A program made the translations under genes and the position numbers. Shown here piece after piece: positions 9,350 through 18,022 of a stretch of 32,475 nucleotides of DNA. Position 1 is the first letter of the stretch. Every line of letters starts with the position of its first letter. The notes under the pieces were generated by a model that was given only the letters and a program-made list of their open reading frames with translations, was not told where the DNA came from and did no database searches. The stretch is from Prochlorococcus sp. AG-363-K07. GTDB taxonomy: Bacteria; Cyanobacteriota; Cyanobacteriia; PCC-6307; Cyanobiaceae. Location: assembly GCA_003280225.1 (NCBI GenBank), contig QCFO01000022.1, forward strand, positions 1 to 32,475, given 5' to 3'.

Positions 9350-9378
9350 TTGAATCGTCAACTGTTTGTTTTTAGATT
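9350..9378 (+). promoter_or_regulatory. Possible rpoD promoter
   Basis: TTGAAT at 9350-9355 and TAGATT at 9373-9378 are spaced 17 bases apart, a fair sigma-70-type arrangement upstream of rpoD with room for a leader of about 80 bases. TTATAT at 9377-9382 is a rival -10. This rests on weak consensus matching in AT-rich DNA. The rest of 9236-9464 shows nothing else I can name. Confidence 0.25.
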
Positions 9379-9464
9379 ATATCCCTATCCCTGCATTGTT
9401 AATTTCTGCAGAGATGATAATTCAATTAGCACCTCCACTCTTCTGTTAGTTCGCGAGATTTGAA

Positions 9465-10811
9465 ATGAGCCAAGCCCCTGCAAAAACAAACACACCAACA
9501 TCCGAACCTAAATCAGCTGGGGAGGCTCCAAAAGTGTCTACCCTCGACTTAAAAGCCAAAACAAAACCCAAAGCCAAGGCAAAAAAAACCAAGGCATCAA
9601 AAAGAAAAACTAGTTCTGTCAAAAAAACTAGTTCTGTGAAGAAGTCTTCTCCTCCAAAAAAAGAGATTAAATCAAAATCAAAAAGTGTTCCTTCTACAGA
9701 TCAATCACTTGATTTGGCTGCAGACAAACTTTTGGCCGAAGCCTCTAATAACAACGTTAGTGAACAAGTTTCGACAGATTTTCTTTCTGTTACAGCCAGT
9801 TCACTTAGTGATCAAGAAGCAAGAGCGAGGGCGCTAGCAAGTATCAAAATTGGTCCGAAAGGTGTCTATACAGAAGACTCTATTAGAGTTTACCTGCAAG
9901 AAATTGGTCGTATCAGACTCCTAAGACCTGATGAAGAAATAGAACTAGCTCGCAAAATTGCAGACCTACTTCAACTTGAAGAACTTGCTGCACAATTTGA
10001 GAGTGAAAACGAACATTTCCCAACTACAAAGGAATGGGCAGCACTTGTAGGAATGCCACTGGTTAAGTTCAGGCGGAGGCTAATGCTTGGGCGAAGAGCA
10101 AAAGAAAAAATGGTTCAGTCAAACCTTCGTCTAGTTGTTTCTATAGCCAAGAAATATATGAATAGAGGACTTTCATTCCAAGATCTAATTCAAGAAGGAA
10201 GTCTTGGATTAATAAGAGCAGCTGAAAAGTTTGATCATGAAAAAGGCTATAAATTTTCTACGTATGCAACTTGGTGGATCAGACAAGCGATAACAAGAGC
10301 TATTGCTGATCAAAGTCGCACTATTCGGCTCCCTGTTCATCTATATGAAACCATATCTCGAATAAAGAAAACCACCAAAGTTCTCAGTCAAGAGTTTGGT
10401 CGCAAACCAACGGAGGAAGAAATTGCCGAGAGCATGGAAATGACTATAGAAAAACTTAGATTTATAGCTAAAAGTGCGCAATTACCCATCTCTCTTGAAA
10501 CCCCTATTGGTAAGGAAGAGGATTCTCGCCTAGGAGACTTTATAGAGGCAGATATTGAGAATCCTGAGCAAGATGTAGCCAAAAATCTCCTCAGAGAAGA
10601 TCTTGAAGGTGTACTAGCGACATTAAGTCCAAGAGAAAGAGATGTACTTCGACTTCGATATGGCCTCGATGATGGGCGCATGAAAACTCTAGAAGAGATC
10701 GGTCAAATTTTTGATGTCACTAGAGAACGTATTCGACAGATTGAAGCCAAAGCTCTTAGAAAGCTTAGGCATCCAAATCGCAATGGAGTACTAAAGGAAT
10801 ATATAAAATAA
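9465..10811 (+). CDS. rpoD: Primary RNA polymerase sigma factor (SigA/RpoD, group 1)
   Basis: The housekeeping sigma-70 factor that directs RNA polymerase to most promoters. Of 448 residues, the first 75 or so are a low-complexity Lys/Ala/Ser tail ([19 protein letters not shown]) with a duplicated KTSSVK unit. Region 1.2 follows near residue 136 ([16 protein letters not shown]), region 2 near 215-285 ([42 protein letters not shown]), region 3 in the middle, and region 4 with its helix-turn-helix near 409-436 ([20 protein letters not shown]). The full DGR...[20 protein letters not shown] ending marks a group 1 or closely related factor. The ATG at 9465 fits an in-frame start. It is followed by hemC after 272 bases. 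Confidence 0.96.
   Translation: MSQAPAKTNTPTSEPKSAGEAPKVSTLDLKAKTKPKAKAKKTKASKRKTSSVKKTSSVKKSSPPKKEIKSKSKSVPSTDQSLDLAADKLLAEASNNNVSEQVSTDFLSVTASSLSDQEARARALASIKIGPKGVYTEDSIRVYLQEIGRIRLLRPDEEIELARKIADLLQLEELAAQFESENEHFPTTKEWAALVGMPLVKFRRRLMLGRRAKEKMVQSNLRLVVSIAKKYMNRGLSFQDLIQEGSLGLIRAAEKFDHEKGYKFSTYATWWIRQAITRAIADQSRTIRLPVHLYETISRIKKTTKVLSQEFGRKPTEEEIAESMEMTIEKLRFIAKSAQLPISLETPIGKEEDSRLGDFIEADIENPEQDVAKNLLREDLEGVLATLSPRERDVLRLRYGLDDGRMKTLEEIGQIFDVTRERIRQIEAKALRKLRHPNRNGVLKEYIK
9606..9637 (+). repeat. 18-base in-frame tandem duplication in rpoD
   Basis: AAAACTAGTTCTGT occurs at 9606-9619 and again at 9624-9637, an 18-base period that encodes two successive KTSSVK units in the disordered N-terminal tail. 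The copies are almost identical at the DNA level, which suggests a recent duplication. Confidence 0.75.
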
Positions 10812-11047
10812 GCACGTCGACAGAAGCTTTAATTTCTTCAAGTGAACGCAATATACATTGATGAGAAACTCAACTGAAAATTCAATTTCTCTGTTGAAGT
10901 ATCAATATTCTCATCTTATTGAAGAAGAGAAATTGTCCATTATGGTACTTCCCCTGGCATAGGAGCTTGATTCACTCATCCGGTTCAAAACCTTTAACAA
11001 GCATAAAACTAATAACGGATTGTCAGTCTTAACGATTTTGGGAACGT

Positions 11048-11070
11048 CACCTGTCTAATCTAATCAGGTG
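11048..11070 (+). promoter_or_regulatory. Hairpin just upstream of hemC
   Basis: CACCTG (11048-11053) and CAGGTG (11065-11070) form a perfect six-pair stem with an 11-base AT-rich loop, 13 bases before the hemC ATG. It could be an operator-like inverted repeat or an RNA hairpin in the leader. A separate inverted repeat, GATGAGAA near 10860 and TTCTCATC near 10908, also lies in this 272-base gap, which otherwise shows no ORF. Confidence 0.3.
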
Positions 11071-11083
11071 CGAATAATCATCA

Positions 11084-12037
11084 ATGTCTCTAGACCAACT
11101 GCGCATCGCCTCTCGCCGAAGCCAGCTGGCCATGGTCCAGACTACTTGGGTTAAGCAAGAGCTAGAAAAGAGTCACCCAGAGCTTGCGATCTCTGTTGAA
11201 GCCATGGCTACACAAGGAGACAAAATCCTCGATGTAGCACTAGCAAAAATTGGAGACAAAGGCCTTTTTACAAAAGAGCTGGAAGCCCAAATGCTTGTAG
11301 GTAGGGCAGATATAGCAGTTCATTCCCTCAAGGATCTACCAACCAATCTTCCTGAGGGACTGATTCTGGGCTGTATAACAAAACGCGAAGACCCAGCAGA
11401 TGCCCTCGTTGTAAACAAAAAAAATTCTGGCCACAAATTAGAAACTCTGCCAGCAGGTTCTGTTGTAGGAACTAGTTCGCTGAGGAGACTTGCACAACTT
11501 CGTCATCACTATCCAGAGTTGATTTTTAAAGATGTAAGAGGAAATGTTTTAACCAGACTTGAGAAATTAGACTCAGAAGAATATGACTGCTTAATACTTG
11601 CTGCAGCAGGTCTCACAAGACTTGGGTATTCAGATCGAATACATCAATTAATACCTAGTGATATTTCTCTACATGCAGTAGGCCAAGGAGCACTTGGAAT
11701 TGAATGCGTTGCAGACAAACCTGAAGTCATTCAAATCATCAAAAGTCTGGAGCACATTGAAAGTTCGCAAAGATGCCTAGCAGAAAGATCATTTTTAAGA
11801 GAATTAGAAGGAGGTTGCCAGGTCCCCATTGGAGTCAATAGCAAAATCGAATCTGAGGATCTAATCCTGACAGGAATGGTTGCAAGCCTAGATGGGAAGA
11901 GATTAATCAGAAACGAAAAAAGAGGCCCAGCAAACAAACCAGAATCAATTGGTATAGATCTAGCAAATGCACTAAAAGGCCAAGGTGCAGAAGAGATCCT
12001 CAATGAAATCTTTGACGAGATGAGGCCTGAGGCATAG
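11084..12037 (+). CDS. hemC: Porphobilinogen deaminase (hydroxymethylbilane synthase)
   Basis: Joins four porphobilinogens into hydroxymethylbilane, feeding haem, chlorophyll and corrin synthesis. The 317 residues show the N-terminal [51 protein letters not shown] and [12 protein letters not shown] motifs. Cys245 in the [10 protein letters not shown] segment is the expected attachment site of the dipyrromethane cofactor. The ATG at 11084 gives a standard start. The gene is complete and ends 10 bases before a strong hairpin terminator shared with convergent ppa. hemL in the same window acts earlier in the same pathway. Confidence 0.97.
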   Translation: MSLDQLRIASRRSQLAMVQTTWVKQELEKSHPELAISVEAMATQGDKILDVALAKIGDKGLFTKELEAQMLVGRADIAVHSLKDLPTNLPEGLILGCITKREDPADALVVNKKNSGHKLETLPAGSVVGTSSLRRLAQLRHHYPELIFKDVRGNVLTRLEKLDSEEYDCLILAAAGLTRLGYSDRIHQLIPSDISLHAVGQGALGIECVADKPEVIQIIKSLEHIESSQRCLAERSFLRELEGGCQVPIGVNSKIESEDLILTGMVASLDGKRLIRNEKRGPANKPESIGIDLANALKGQGAEEILNEIFDEMRPEA

Positions 12038-12047
12038 AGGAATACAT

Positions 12048-12113
12048 TTTAAAAAGGAAAAGAAATAGCTTTTCAAAACCTTTTCTTTTCCTTTTTAAAT
12101 ATTTTTTATTTTT
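12048..12113. terminator. Bidirectional terminator between hemC and ppa
   Basis: A perfect 18-pair stem joins 12048-12065 with 12082-12099 across a 16-base loop. T-rich sequence follows on the plus strand (12101-12113), and the A-rich arm gives U-rich RNA on the minus strand. Its place between two convergent stops fits termination of both genes. Confidence 0.8.
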
Positions 12114-12142
12114 TAATTTAAATAAAACATCAAAACTCTATT

Positions 12143-12730
12143 TCAATTCACAATCTTTGGCGATATCTCCGCAAGGTAACGGGCCTCGCAAGACTTGATT
12201 ATTTCAACTGCTTTTTCAACATCAAAGAAACCATTAACCCTACACGTACCAGGCTTTTTTAAATCCTTATAATGCTCCCAATAATATGTCGTCTCTTTCT
12301 TCCAGTGAGCACCTAACTGCTCAAAACTAGTAATATGGTCCATTCTCTTATCATCAGCCAAGACAGCAATCACCTTATCATCAACTTCTCCTCCATCATC
12401 AAAAGTCATTATTCCAATCACTCTTGCTTCAACAATGGATCCTGGGATGAGTGGCTCAGTTACACCAACAATCTCTATATCTAATGGATCACCATCCTCA
12501 TCCCAAGTTCTAGGTATACAGCCATAAGCAAATGGATAAGCTAAGGAAGAGTAACCAACCCGATCAAGTTTCAAATGACCAGTTTCAGTAATCAATTCAT
12601 ATTTGTTGAGTGTATTGGAATTGAGCTCAACAATAGTGTTCAACCGCAATTCAGTTTCATTAGCGAAGGCGGGCAAAACATGCAACAAATTGGGCATGCT
12701 TAGGCTTGGGGCCTGATCAATGTTGGCCAT
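12143..12730 (-). CDS. ppa: Inorganic pyrophosphatase (family I)
   Basis: Hydrolyses pyrophosphate to phosphate in the cytoplasm and so pulls biosynthetic reactions forward. The 195-residue protein carries the metal-binding pattern of soluble family I enzymes: YPFAYGCIPRTWDEDGDPLDIEIV, GIMTFDDGGEVDDKVIAVLADD and the late HYKDLK. Length is typical, with a 20-residue N-terminal extension before the fold that is common in cyanobacteria. The ATG is at 12730, 27 bases downstream of the M32 carboxypeptidase stop, so the two may share a transcript ending at the hairpin at 12048-12113. Confidence 0.96.
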   Translation of the reverse strand: MANIDQAPSLSMPNLLHVLPAFANETELRLNTIVELNSNTLNKYELITETGHLKLDRVGYSSLAYPFAYGCIPRTWDEDGDPLDIEIVGVTEPLIPGSIVEARVIGIMTFDDGGEVDDKVIAVLADDKRMDHITSFEQLGAHWKKETTYYWEHYKDLKKPGTCRVNGFFDVEKAVEIIKSCEARYLAEISPKIVN

Positions 12731-12757
12731 TAATTTAAAAAGTCCAAGCAGAGCATA

Positions 12758-14305
12758 TTACGAGGTCCCTTTAAGCATTCGCAACTTTCCCCTCAGGTAA
12801 TTCAAGAAAGGTGAACTTGAAAGAGGTTTACCCGTGACTTTCTTGACTAACTCCTCTGCGTTCATTTTTCTTCCATGTAAATGAACTGCCTTCCTTAACC
12901 AAGCGAGTAACTTGGATTCCTGCCCGAAGCGAATACAGAAATCAATTGAATCATGATTGCCTTCTGGTGAGTCGAGTTCACGTTGCATAGCCTCTGATAA
13001 CTGAGCGCTAATCAAATGGCCAATCAAGTATGAAGGGAAATAGCCAAACTGTCCCTCACTCCAATGGACATCCTGCAAACACCCTTCAGAGTCATTTTTA
13101 GGGGATATCCCAAGTAGATCTTTATATCTTCTATTCCATTCTCCTGGCAAAGCATCAACCTCTAAACCACCCTCTAATAAAGCAATCTCTAAATCAGTAC
13201 GTATCAAAATATGAAGTCCATAACTAAGTTCATCTGCCTCAACACGGTTCCAGCCTGGCGTCAGAGGGTTCATCGATTTCCAGAGGTCAAAGCCTGACTG
13301 CAAAGGAGCACCCTGTTTTACAAAATGAGGCCAAAATCTCTCTGCAAAAGCACGGCTGCGAGCAACTCTATTCTCCCAAAATAATGATTGACTCTCATGA
13401 AGCCCCATAGAGGTTGCCTGCCCAACAGGCCAAGCAAACCATTGATGACTTTGAACAGGTAGTCCCTGTTCATACAAGGAATGTCCCCACTCATGAGCAG
13501 TTGCCAAAAAGCAAGACAGAGGTTGCCCTTGAACAACTCGAGTAGTTAATCGGAAATCTTTGGGCCCAAGCGTGATCGAGAATGGATGAGGAGAAGAAGA
13601 TATACATGTCAAAGCCACATCTCTCCCCCAATCACTCATTAACTGATCACAGAGAATTTTCTGAGAATTCTCATCAAGATCCCATTTCAAAAGATCAGGT
13701 CTCTTCCATCCATTAACTTCATCAAGTAATTGTGGGAGAGTTTCTCTAAGCGGAGTGAATAATTCCTGTAAGCGATGGATACTTAAATCAGGCTCAAATG
13801 GCTGAGCCAGCGTTTCCCAACAACTTCTTGGTTCATTTAGTTGTCTAGCCTGCTCCTGGCGAAGGCCAATGAGTTTTTTTAACGCAGGAGAAAAACACTG
13901 AAAATCGGCCTTGGCGCGAGCGGTTTGCCATAAGCTATATCCCTCTGCTTTTGCAGTGGCAAGCATGATGACCAATTTAGGATCAAGACTCTGCTGACGT
14001 TTAAAGTCCTGTTCTAAGAGCTCTATATTTCTTTTTCTCTCTTCAAACTCTGTCTCACTAAGATTTTGCGATTCAATAACTTCATTTGTCTCAAATTTGG
14101 CTTCACAAATCAAGTCTTGAAATTCCTTACTGCTCTGCCTTGCATGCAATTGCCGAGCAAGCAAAGCCAATTGCTCCGCTCTCCAGGGAGCAGATAGGGT
14201 TGGCATAGTAGTGTTTTGGTCCCAATAAAGGGTGCTTTGAATAGAACCTAATAACTGGGTCTCATGCAAATAGTCACCCAATCGACTCCAAGCGCTCGCA
14301 GGCAA
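12758..14305 (-). CDS. M32-family carboxypeptidase (Taq type)
   Basis: A zinc metallocarboxypeptidase that removes C-terminal residues from peptides and probably serves intracellular peptide turnover. In 515 residues the family hallmarks are LYWDQNTTMPT at the N-terminus, the zinc site HEWGH near residue 269 (ATAHEWGHSLYEQGLP) and the downstream HESQSLFWEN near 300, which supplies the third ligand and catalytic contacts. The C-terminal YFPSYLIGHLISAQL also fits. Length is close to the usual 500. There is no signal peptide. It lies just upstream of ppa on the same strand. The 173-base gap to yjbQ shows only a lone TATAAT at 14363-14368 with no good -35. Confidence 0.94.
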   Translation of the reverse strand: MPASAWSRLGDYLHETQLLGSIQSTLYWDQNTTMPTLSAPWRAEQLALLARQLHARQSSKEFQDLICEAKFETNEVIESQNLSETEFEERKRNIELLEQDFKRQQSLDPKLVIMLATAKAEGYSLWQTARAKADFQCFSPALKKLIGLRQEQARQLNEPRSCWETLAQPFEPDLSIHRLQELFTPLRETLPQLLDEVNGWKRPDLLKWDLDENSQKILCDQLMSDWGRDVALTCISSSPHPFSITLGPKDFRLTTRVVQGQPLSCFLATAHEWGHSLYEQGLPVQSHQWFAWPVGQATSMGLHESQSLFWENRVARSRAFAERFWPHFVKQGAPLQSGFDLWKSMNPLTPGWNRVEADELSYGLHILIRTDLEIALLEGGLEVDALPGEWNRRYKDLLGISPKNDSEGCLQDVHWSEGQFGYFPSYLIGHLISAQLSEAMQRELDSPEGNHDSIDFCIRFGQESKLLAWLRKAVHLHGRKMNAEELVKKVTGKPLSSSPFLNYLRGKLRMLKGTS

Positions 14306-14478
14306 ATACTGGATCCATCACTAGGGAAAGAATATACAAAAACCCACAAAAAGCCCACTACCTATAATGAGATGCGAACGTTCAAAATCCAAATCAAAAT
14401 ATTTAAATTTTTTGGAGTAAACCTTTTTTATCAGTCCGTTGCTTTAACTCTAAAGCCATTGCATAACTAAAGAGATTG

Positions 14479-14958
14479 ATGGTTATTAAAAAAATGGACC
14501 AAATCCTTTCTGAACTCAAAGTAAAAACAGATGGTCAAGGTTTTATAAATATTACCCATACAATCAACAAATGGATCAAAGACAAAAAACTAAAGACAGG
14601 AATTCTATCCTTATCTACAAAGCATACAAGCTGCAGTCTAACCATTAACGAAAATGCTGATCCTAAAGTTCTTGAGGATCTTGCATGTTATATGAGTGCA
14701 CTAGTACCAGAAATAGGTTTCAAAGGCCTTAGTGGAGAAGAGGGATTAAATACCTATCAACATAATCAAGAGGGCCCCGACGACATGCCTGCTCACATAA
14801 AAACAATGCTTACTAACAGTGTATTAAGTTTAAGCATTTATCAAGAAGAACTTGTTTTAGGTATATGGCAAGCCATTTACCTTTGGGAACATCGCAGTTG
14901 CCCACAATGGAGAACTATTTGCCTTCACGCAATAGGAGAGTTAAATAAAGACAATTAG
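14479..14958 (+). CDS. yjbQ: YjbQ/UPF0047 family protein
   Basis: A small beta-barrel protein of the widespread YjbQ family, which is reported to have weak thiamine-phosphate synthase activity, while its true role is unsettled. The conserved core is visible: LSTKHTSCSLTINENADPKVLEDL with the invariant His and Cys, GPDDMPAHIKTMLTNSVLSL, and LGIWQAIYLWEHR near the end. I start at the ATG at 14479 (159 residues), with AGAG at 14471-14474 as a weak ribosome binding site; the TTG at 14476 and the ATG at 14494 are alternatives. It is followed 18 bases later by the pterin dehydratase gene, probably in one operon. Confidence 0.9.
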   Translation: MVIKKMDQILSELKVKTDGQGFINITHTINKWIKDKKLKTGILSLSTKHTSCSLTINENADPKVLEDLACYMSALVPEIGFKGLSGEEGLNTYQHNQEGPDDMPAHIKTMLTNSVLSLSIYQEELVLGIWQAIYLWEHRSCPQWRTICLHAIGELNKDN

Positions 14959-14976
14959 TAGGCCCACCAAACTCAA

Positions 14977-15261
14977 ATGACACTTTCACTTCTAAACAGC
15001 CAAGAATTAGAAGATTTAAAAGATGAGCTACCTAACTGGAAGGTGAAAGGTATACATCTTTACAGGGAATGGCAATTCACAAATTTTGTAGAGGCCTTTG
15101 GATTCATGACAAAGATCGCAATGTTGGCAGAAAAGATGGATCACCATCCTGAATGGAGCAACGTCTACTCCTCGGTAACCGTTGCACTCACTACACATGA
15201 AGCACAAGGATTAACAGATCGCGATAGGCAACTTGCAAAAGCCATTAACTTAATATCCTGA
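14977..15261 (+). CDS. Pterin-4a-carbinolamine dehydratase
   Basis: Dehydrates 4a-hydroxytetrahydrobiopterin or a related pterin during cofactor recycling; in bacteria without phenylalanine hydroxylase its role is uncertain and may involve molybdopterin or folate chemistry. The 94-residue protein carries the signature [16 protein letters not shown], whose His-His pair is catalytic, followed by [18 protein letters not shown]. This is the full usual length of about 95 residues. It follows yjbQ closely and is followed 101 bases later by the COG0523 GTPase. No aromatic hydroxylase gene is seen in the window. Confidence 0.94.
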   Translation: MTLSLLNSQELEDLKDELPNWKVKGIHLYREWQFTNFVEAFGFMTKIAMLAEKMDHHPEWSNVYSSVTVALTTHEAQGLTDRDRQLAKAINLIS

Positions 15262-15362
15262 AATTTGAATTATTCCAAAATTTGATCAAGTCAATGAATC
15301 GCCAAAGGATGCCACACTAAAGTTGATTTAAAATAAAATATTGAAATTGAACTAAATCAGCC

Positions 15363-16439
15363 TTGCGTCCTATAAACCACTCAATCCAAAAAGAAAGCCC
15401 ACAAAGGGATGGTGGTGTACCAGTAACGATTCTTACAGGTTTTCTAGGTTCTGGGAAAACGACACTCTTGAATCACATCCTTAGTAATCAAGATGGATTA
15501 AAGACAGCGGTTCTAGTCAATGAATTTGGAGAGATAGGAATTGATAACGATTTAATAGTGTCTACAAGTGAAGACATGGTAGAACTCAGCAATGGTTGCA
15601 TCTGTTGTTCAATCAATGGAGAGTTACTTGATGCTATTAATAACATCCTTAATAAGTCACCCTCAATTGAATACATAATTGTAGAGACAACTGGCCTTGC
15701 GGACCCCCTCCCTGTGGCAATGACATTTATGGGAAGTGATCTGAGAGACTTAACTAGACTGGACTCAATAATTACCGTTGTTGATCTAGAAAATTTTGAC
15801 ATTGAACTAATGAGTTCAAATATTGCTAGAGCCCAAATCATCTATGGAGATATTCTACTTCTTAATAAATGCGATTTGGTCTCAAAAGAACAACTTATGA
15901 AGACTGAAAAGCAATTAAGAGAGATAAAAAACGACGCAAGAGTACTACACTCTACAAATTGTCAGGTTCCTTTACCTCTAATTCTTAGTGTTGGCCTGTT
16001 CCAAACCGATCAAATTGAAATTGGTAATTTTCAATCTATAGAAAATTACCATCACCATCACCATCACCATCACCATCACCATCACCATCACCATCACCAT
16101 TCAAGCGCTCACAACCACGAAGAAAGACTTGAGCTGGAAGGTTTCACCTCACTATCCTTTGCTAGTGATAAACCTTTCTCACTACGAAACTTCCAACATT
16201 TCTTAGACAACGAAATGCCTCAAAGTGTATTCAGGGCTAAAGGTATACTTTGGTTTAAAGAGAGTGAGCGAAGACATATTTTCCACCTCGCAGGAAAACG
16301 TTTTTCAATAGATGATACTGACTGGACAACTGCGAAAATAAATAAGCTTGTATTAATAGGTCGAGGGATTAATCACACAGTCCTGCGTCACCAACTAGAA
16401 CAATGCCTCTCGAAAGATAGTGAGGAAATCATCTCTTGA
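15363..16439 (+). CDS. COG0523 (CobW-type) metal GTPase with poly-histidine tract
   Basis: A G3E-family P-loop GTPase that likely inserts or traffics a metal such as zinc, cobalt or iron. The 358 residues contain Walker A GFLGSGKTT (26-34), the metal-binding CICC (79-82) in ELSNGCICCSI, ETTGLADP, the guanine-specificity NKCD near 167-170, 17 consecutive histidines at 230-246 followed by more His residues, and the CobW C-terminal domain (LEGFTSLSFASDKPFSL to the end). The start must be the TTG at 15363: an in-frame TGA lies five codons upstream and no ATG occurs before the P-loop. Its stop overlaps the TTG start of futB by four bases. Confidence 0.93.
   Translation: MRPINHSIQKESPQRDGGVPVTILTGFLGSGKTTLLNHILSNQDGLKTAVLVNEFGEIGIDNDLIVSTSEDMVELSNGCICCSINGELLDAINNILNKSPSIEYIIVETTGLADPLPVAMTFMGSDLRDLTRLDSIITVVDLENFDIELMSSNIARAQIIYGDILLLNKCDLVSKEQLMKTEKQLREIKNDARVLHSTNCQVPLPLILSVGLFQTDQIEIGNFQSIENYHHHHHHHHHHHHHHHHHSSAHNHEERLELEGFTSLSFASDKPFSLRNFQHFLDNEMPQSVFRAKGILWFKESERRHIFHLAGKRFSIDDTDWTTAKINKLVLIGRGINHTVLRHQLEQCLSKDSEEIIS
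16050..16100 (+). repeat. (CATCAC)n microsatellite encoding 17 histidines
   Basis: A perfect hexanucleotide repeat of about 8.5 units alternates CAT and CAC codons inside the GTPase gene. Gain or loss of a unit changes the tract by two histidines and keeps the frame. Pure repeats of this length are rare in compact genomes and are prone to slippage. Confidence 0.97.
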
Positions 16440-17968
16440 AAATTTTCACTAATAAAGTAAGGTCTGGAAGAACATTATTGAGTGTTATTGCATTAGTTAT
16501 TTGTGCAATAGCTTTGTGGCCCTTAATAGGACTATTAGTTGAAGGATTAAAAGGAATAAGTAATGGTTCAGTAACACTTGGTTCCGATGGTCTTAAACAA
16601 ATTAGAGGTACTTTATTCCTACTATTTTTCACTGGCCTAATCGCAGCTTTGATTGGAACAGCAAATGGTTGGCTATTGGCAAATTGTCGATTTCGATTCA
16701 GAAAAATTCTTCGTATCTCTCAGCTTTTACCTCTGGCCACTCCTGCCTACCTTCTTTCCGCAACCCTTATAGATCTGGGAAGTATTAATTCAATAAGAAT
16801 TCATGGAATGAGTTGGGGAATCCTAATCATGGCTCTTACAACTTATCCTTATGTCTTCCTATTAAGCACAGAGAGCTTTACGAAATGTGGGCGTCGGCAA
16901 CTAGAAGCATGTAGGAGCCTTGGTGTTGGCCCATGGCAAAGTTTTAGACGTATAGCTTTACCAATAGCGCTTCCAGCTATTGGAGCAGGAGTTGCTTTGA
17001 CTAGCATGGAAGTAATCAACGAATTAGGTGCAGTTCAACTACTCAACATCCCAAGTATTTCTGCAGGTATTGTTGAAAACTGGGTCGCGAATGGTAATCC
17101 GACTGGGGCTATCGCGCTTGCAATTATTGGCTTGGCAATAGTAATGACACTTGTTGCATATGAGCGTAAATTAAGAGCTCAGAGTAGAAGATGGACAGAA
17201 GGTGTTGCAGGTGGAGAAGCACCTAGCTGGCAACTAACTGGTACAAGAGAATATTTAGCTCAAAGCTTAGCTTTTCTACCACCTGCTTTTACCTTAGGGA
17301 CACCACTTACCTGGATAATTGTTAATTTTGATCAAGTCGGAAAAGGAATGGATCTAGATCTTTTTCTACTCACAATTAGAAGCCTTGGTCTTGGTATTAT
17401 TGCAGCCATACTGAGTATTACTACTGCTTTATTCCTAACAGTAGCTAAAAGATGGAACCCAAATAAATGGATTAAAAGCTTGACATTCCTAGCAGGGATT
17501 GGTTATGCAGTTCCTGGGGCAGTATTAGCCTTGGGGCTCTTCTCATTCGGGGGTCCTCCCTGGAGAATAGCTCCAATATTTTTATTGTTATGGGGATACA
17601 CTGACAGGTTCCTTGCTGTAGCAAAAGGAGGGTTAGATGCTGCTTTTGAAAGAATCTCTCCTAACCTTGATGAAGCAGCTATGGGGCTAGGCTGTAAGTG
17701 GATAGCAGTATTGCAGAAGGTTCATTTACCTCTTTTAAGAGGTCCTTTAGGTGTAGGAGCATTATTAGTTTTCGTAGATACGTTAAAGGAACTACCGCTT
17801 AGCTTTACTCTTAGGCCATTTGATTTCGACACACTTTCAGTCCGTATCTTTCAATACGCAGGAGACGAAAGAATGGCGGAAGCCATTTTACCTGCTTTAA
17901 TAATTCTATCTCTTGGTCTATTAGCCTCAATTGCACTGATTCCTAGCCTAGATACAGCCGAAAATTAA
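16436..17968 (+). CDS. futB: Iron(III) ABC transporter permease, fused two-domain type
   Basis: The membrane component of a ferric-iron importer (FutB/FbpB/ThiP type), moving iron delivered by a periplasmic binding protein using a separate ATPase. The 510 residues hold about twelve hydrophobic helices in two tandem permease halves. Each half has an EAA loop: EACRSLGVGPWQSFRRIALPIALP near residues 160-183 and EAAMGLGCKWIAVLQKVHLPLLRG near 415-438. The start is a TTG at 16436, overlapping the GTPase stop (TTGA), with no better start nearby. No binding-protein or ATPase gene is adjacent, so those parts must lie elsewhere. ThiP-like thiamine transport is a less likely alternative. Confidence 0.88.
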   Translation: MKIFTNKVRSGRTLLSVIALVICAIALWPLIGLLVEGLKGISNGSVTLGSDGLKQIRGTLFLLFFTGLIAALIGTANGWLLANCRFRFRKILRISQLLPLATPAYLLSATLIDLGSINSIRIHGMSWGILIMALTTYPYVFLLSTESFTKCGRRQLEACRSLGVGPWQSFRRIALPIALPAIGAGVALTSMEVINELGAVQLLNIPSISAGIVENWVANGNPTGAIALAIIGLAIVMTLVAYERKLRAQSRRWTEGVAGGEAPSWQLTGTREYLAQSLAFLPPAFTLGTPLTWIIVNFDQVGKGMDLDLFLLTIRSLGLGIIAAILSITTALFLTVAKRWNPNKWIKSLTFLAGIGYAVPGAVLALGLFSFGGPPWRIAPIFLLLWGYTDRFLAVAKGGLDAAFERISPNLDEAAMGLGCKWIAVLQKVHLPLLRGPLGVGALLVFVDTLKELPLSFTLRPFDFDTLSVRIFQYAGDERMAEAILPALIILSLGLLASIALIPSLDTAEN

Positions 17969-18022
17969 AGGTATTCATTAAAATAAAGAACAAATGATCA
18001 AGCAAAGCTATCAGTAGAAATT

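Noticed and set aside
14363-14368. TATAAT as a yjbQ promoter
   Set aside because: No -35 match lies at a proper distance, and the site is over 100 bases from the start.
15261-15283. AT-rich imperfect inverted repeat before the COG0523 gene as a Zur or Fur box
   Set aside because: It lacks the TGATAAT/ATTATCA core of known boxes, and the arms are offset by one base.
16050-16100. Repeat considered as a CRISPR-like or artificial His-tag sequence
   Set aside because: There are no spacers, and the tract is longer than a usual tag and lies inside a complete COG0523 gene where His-rich loops are normal.
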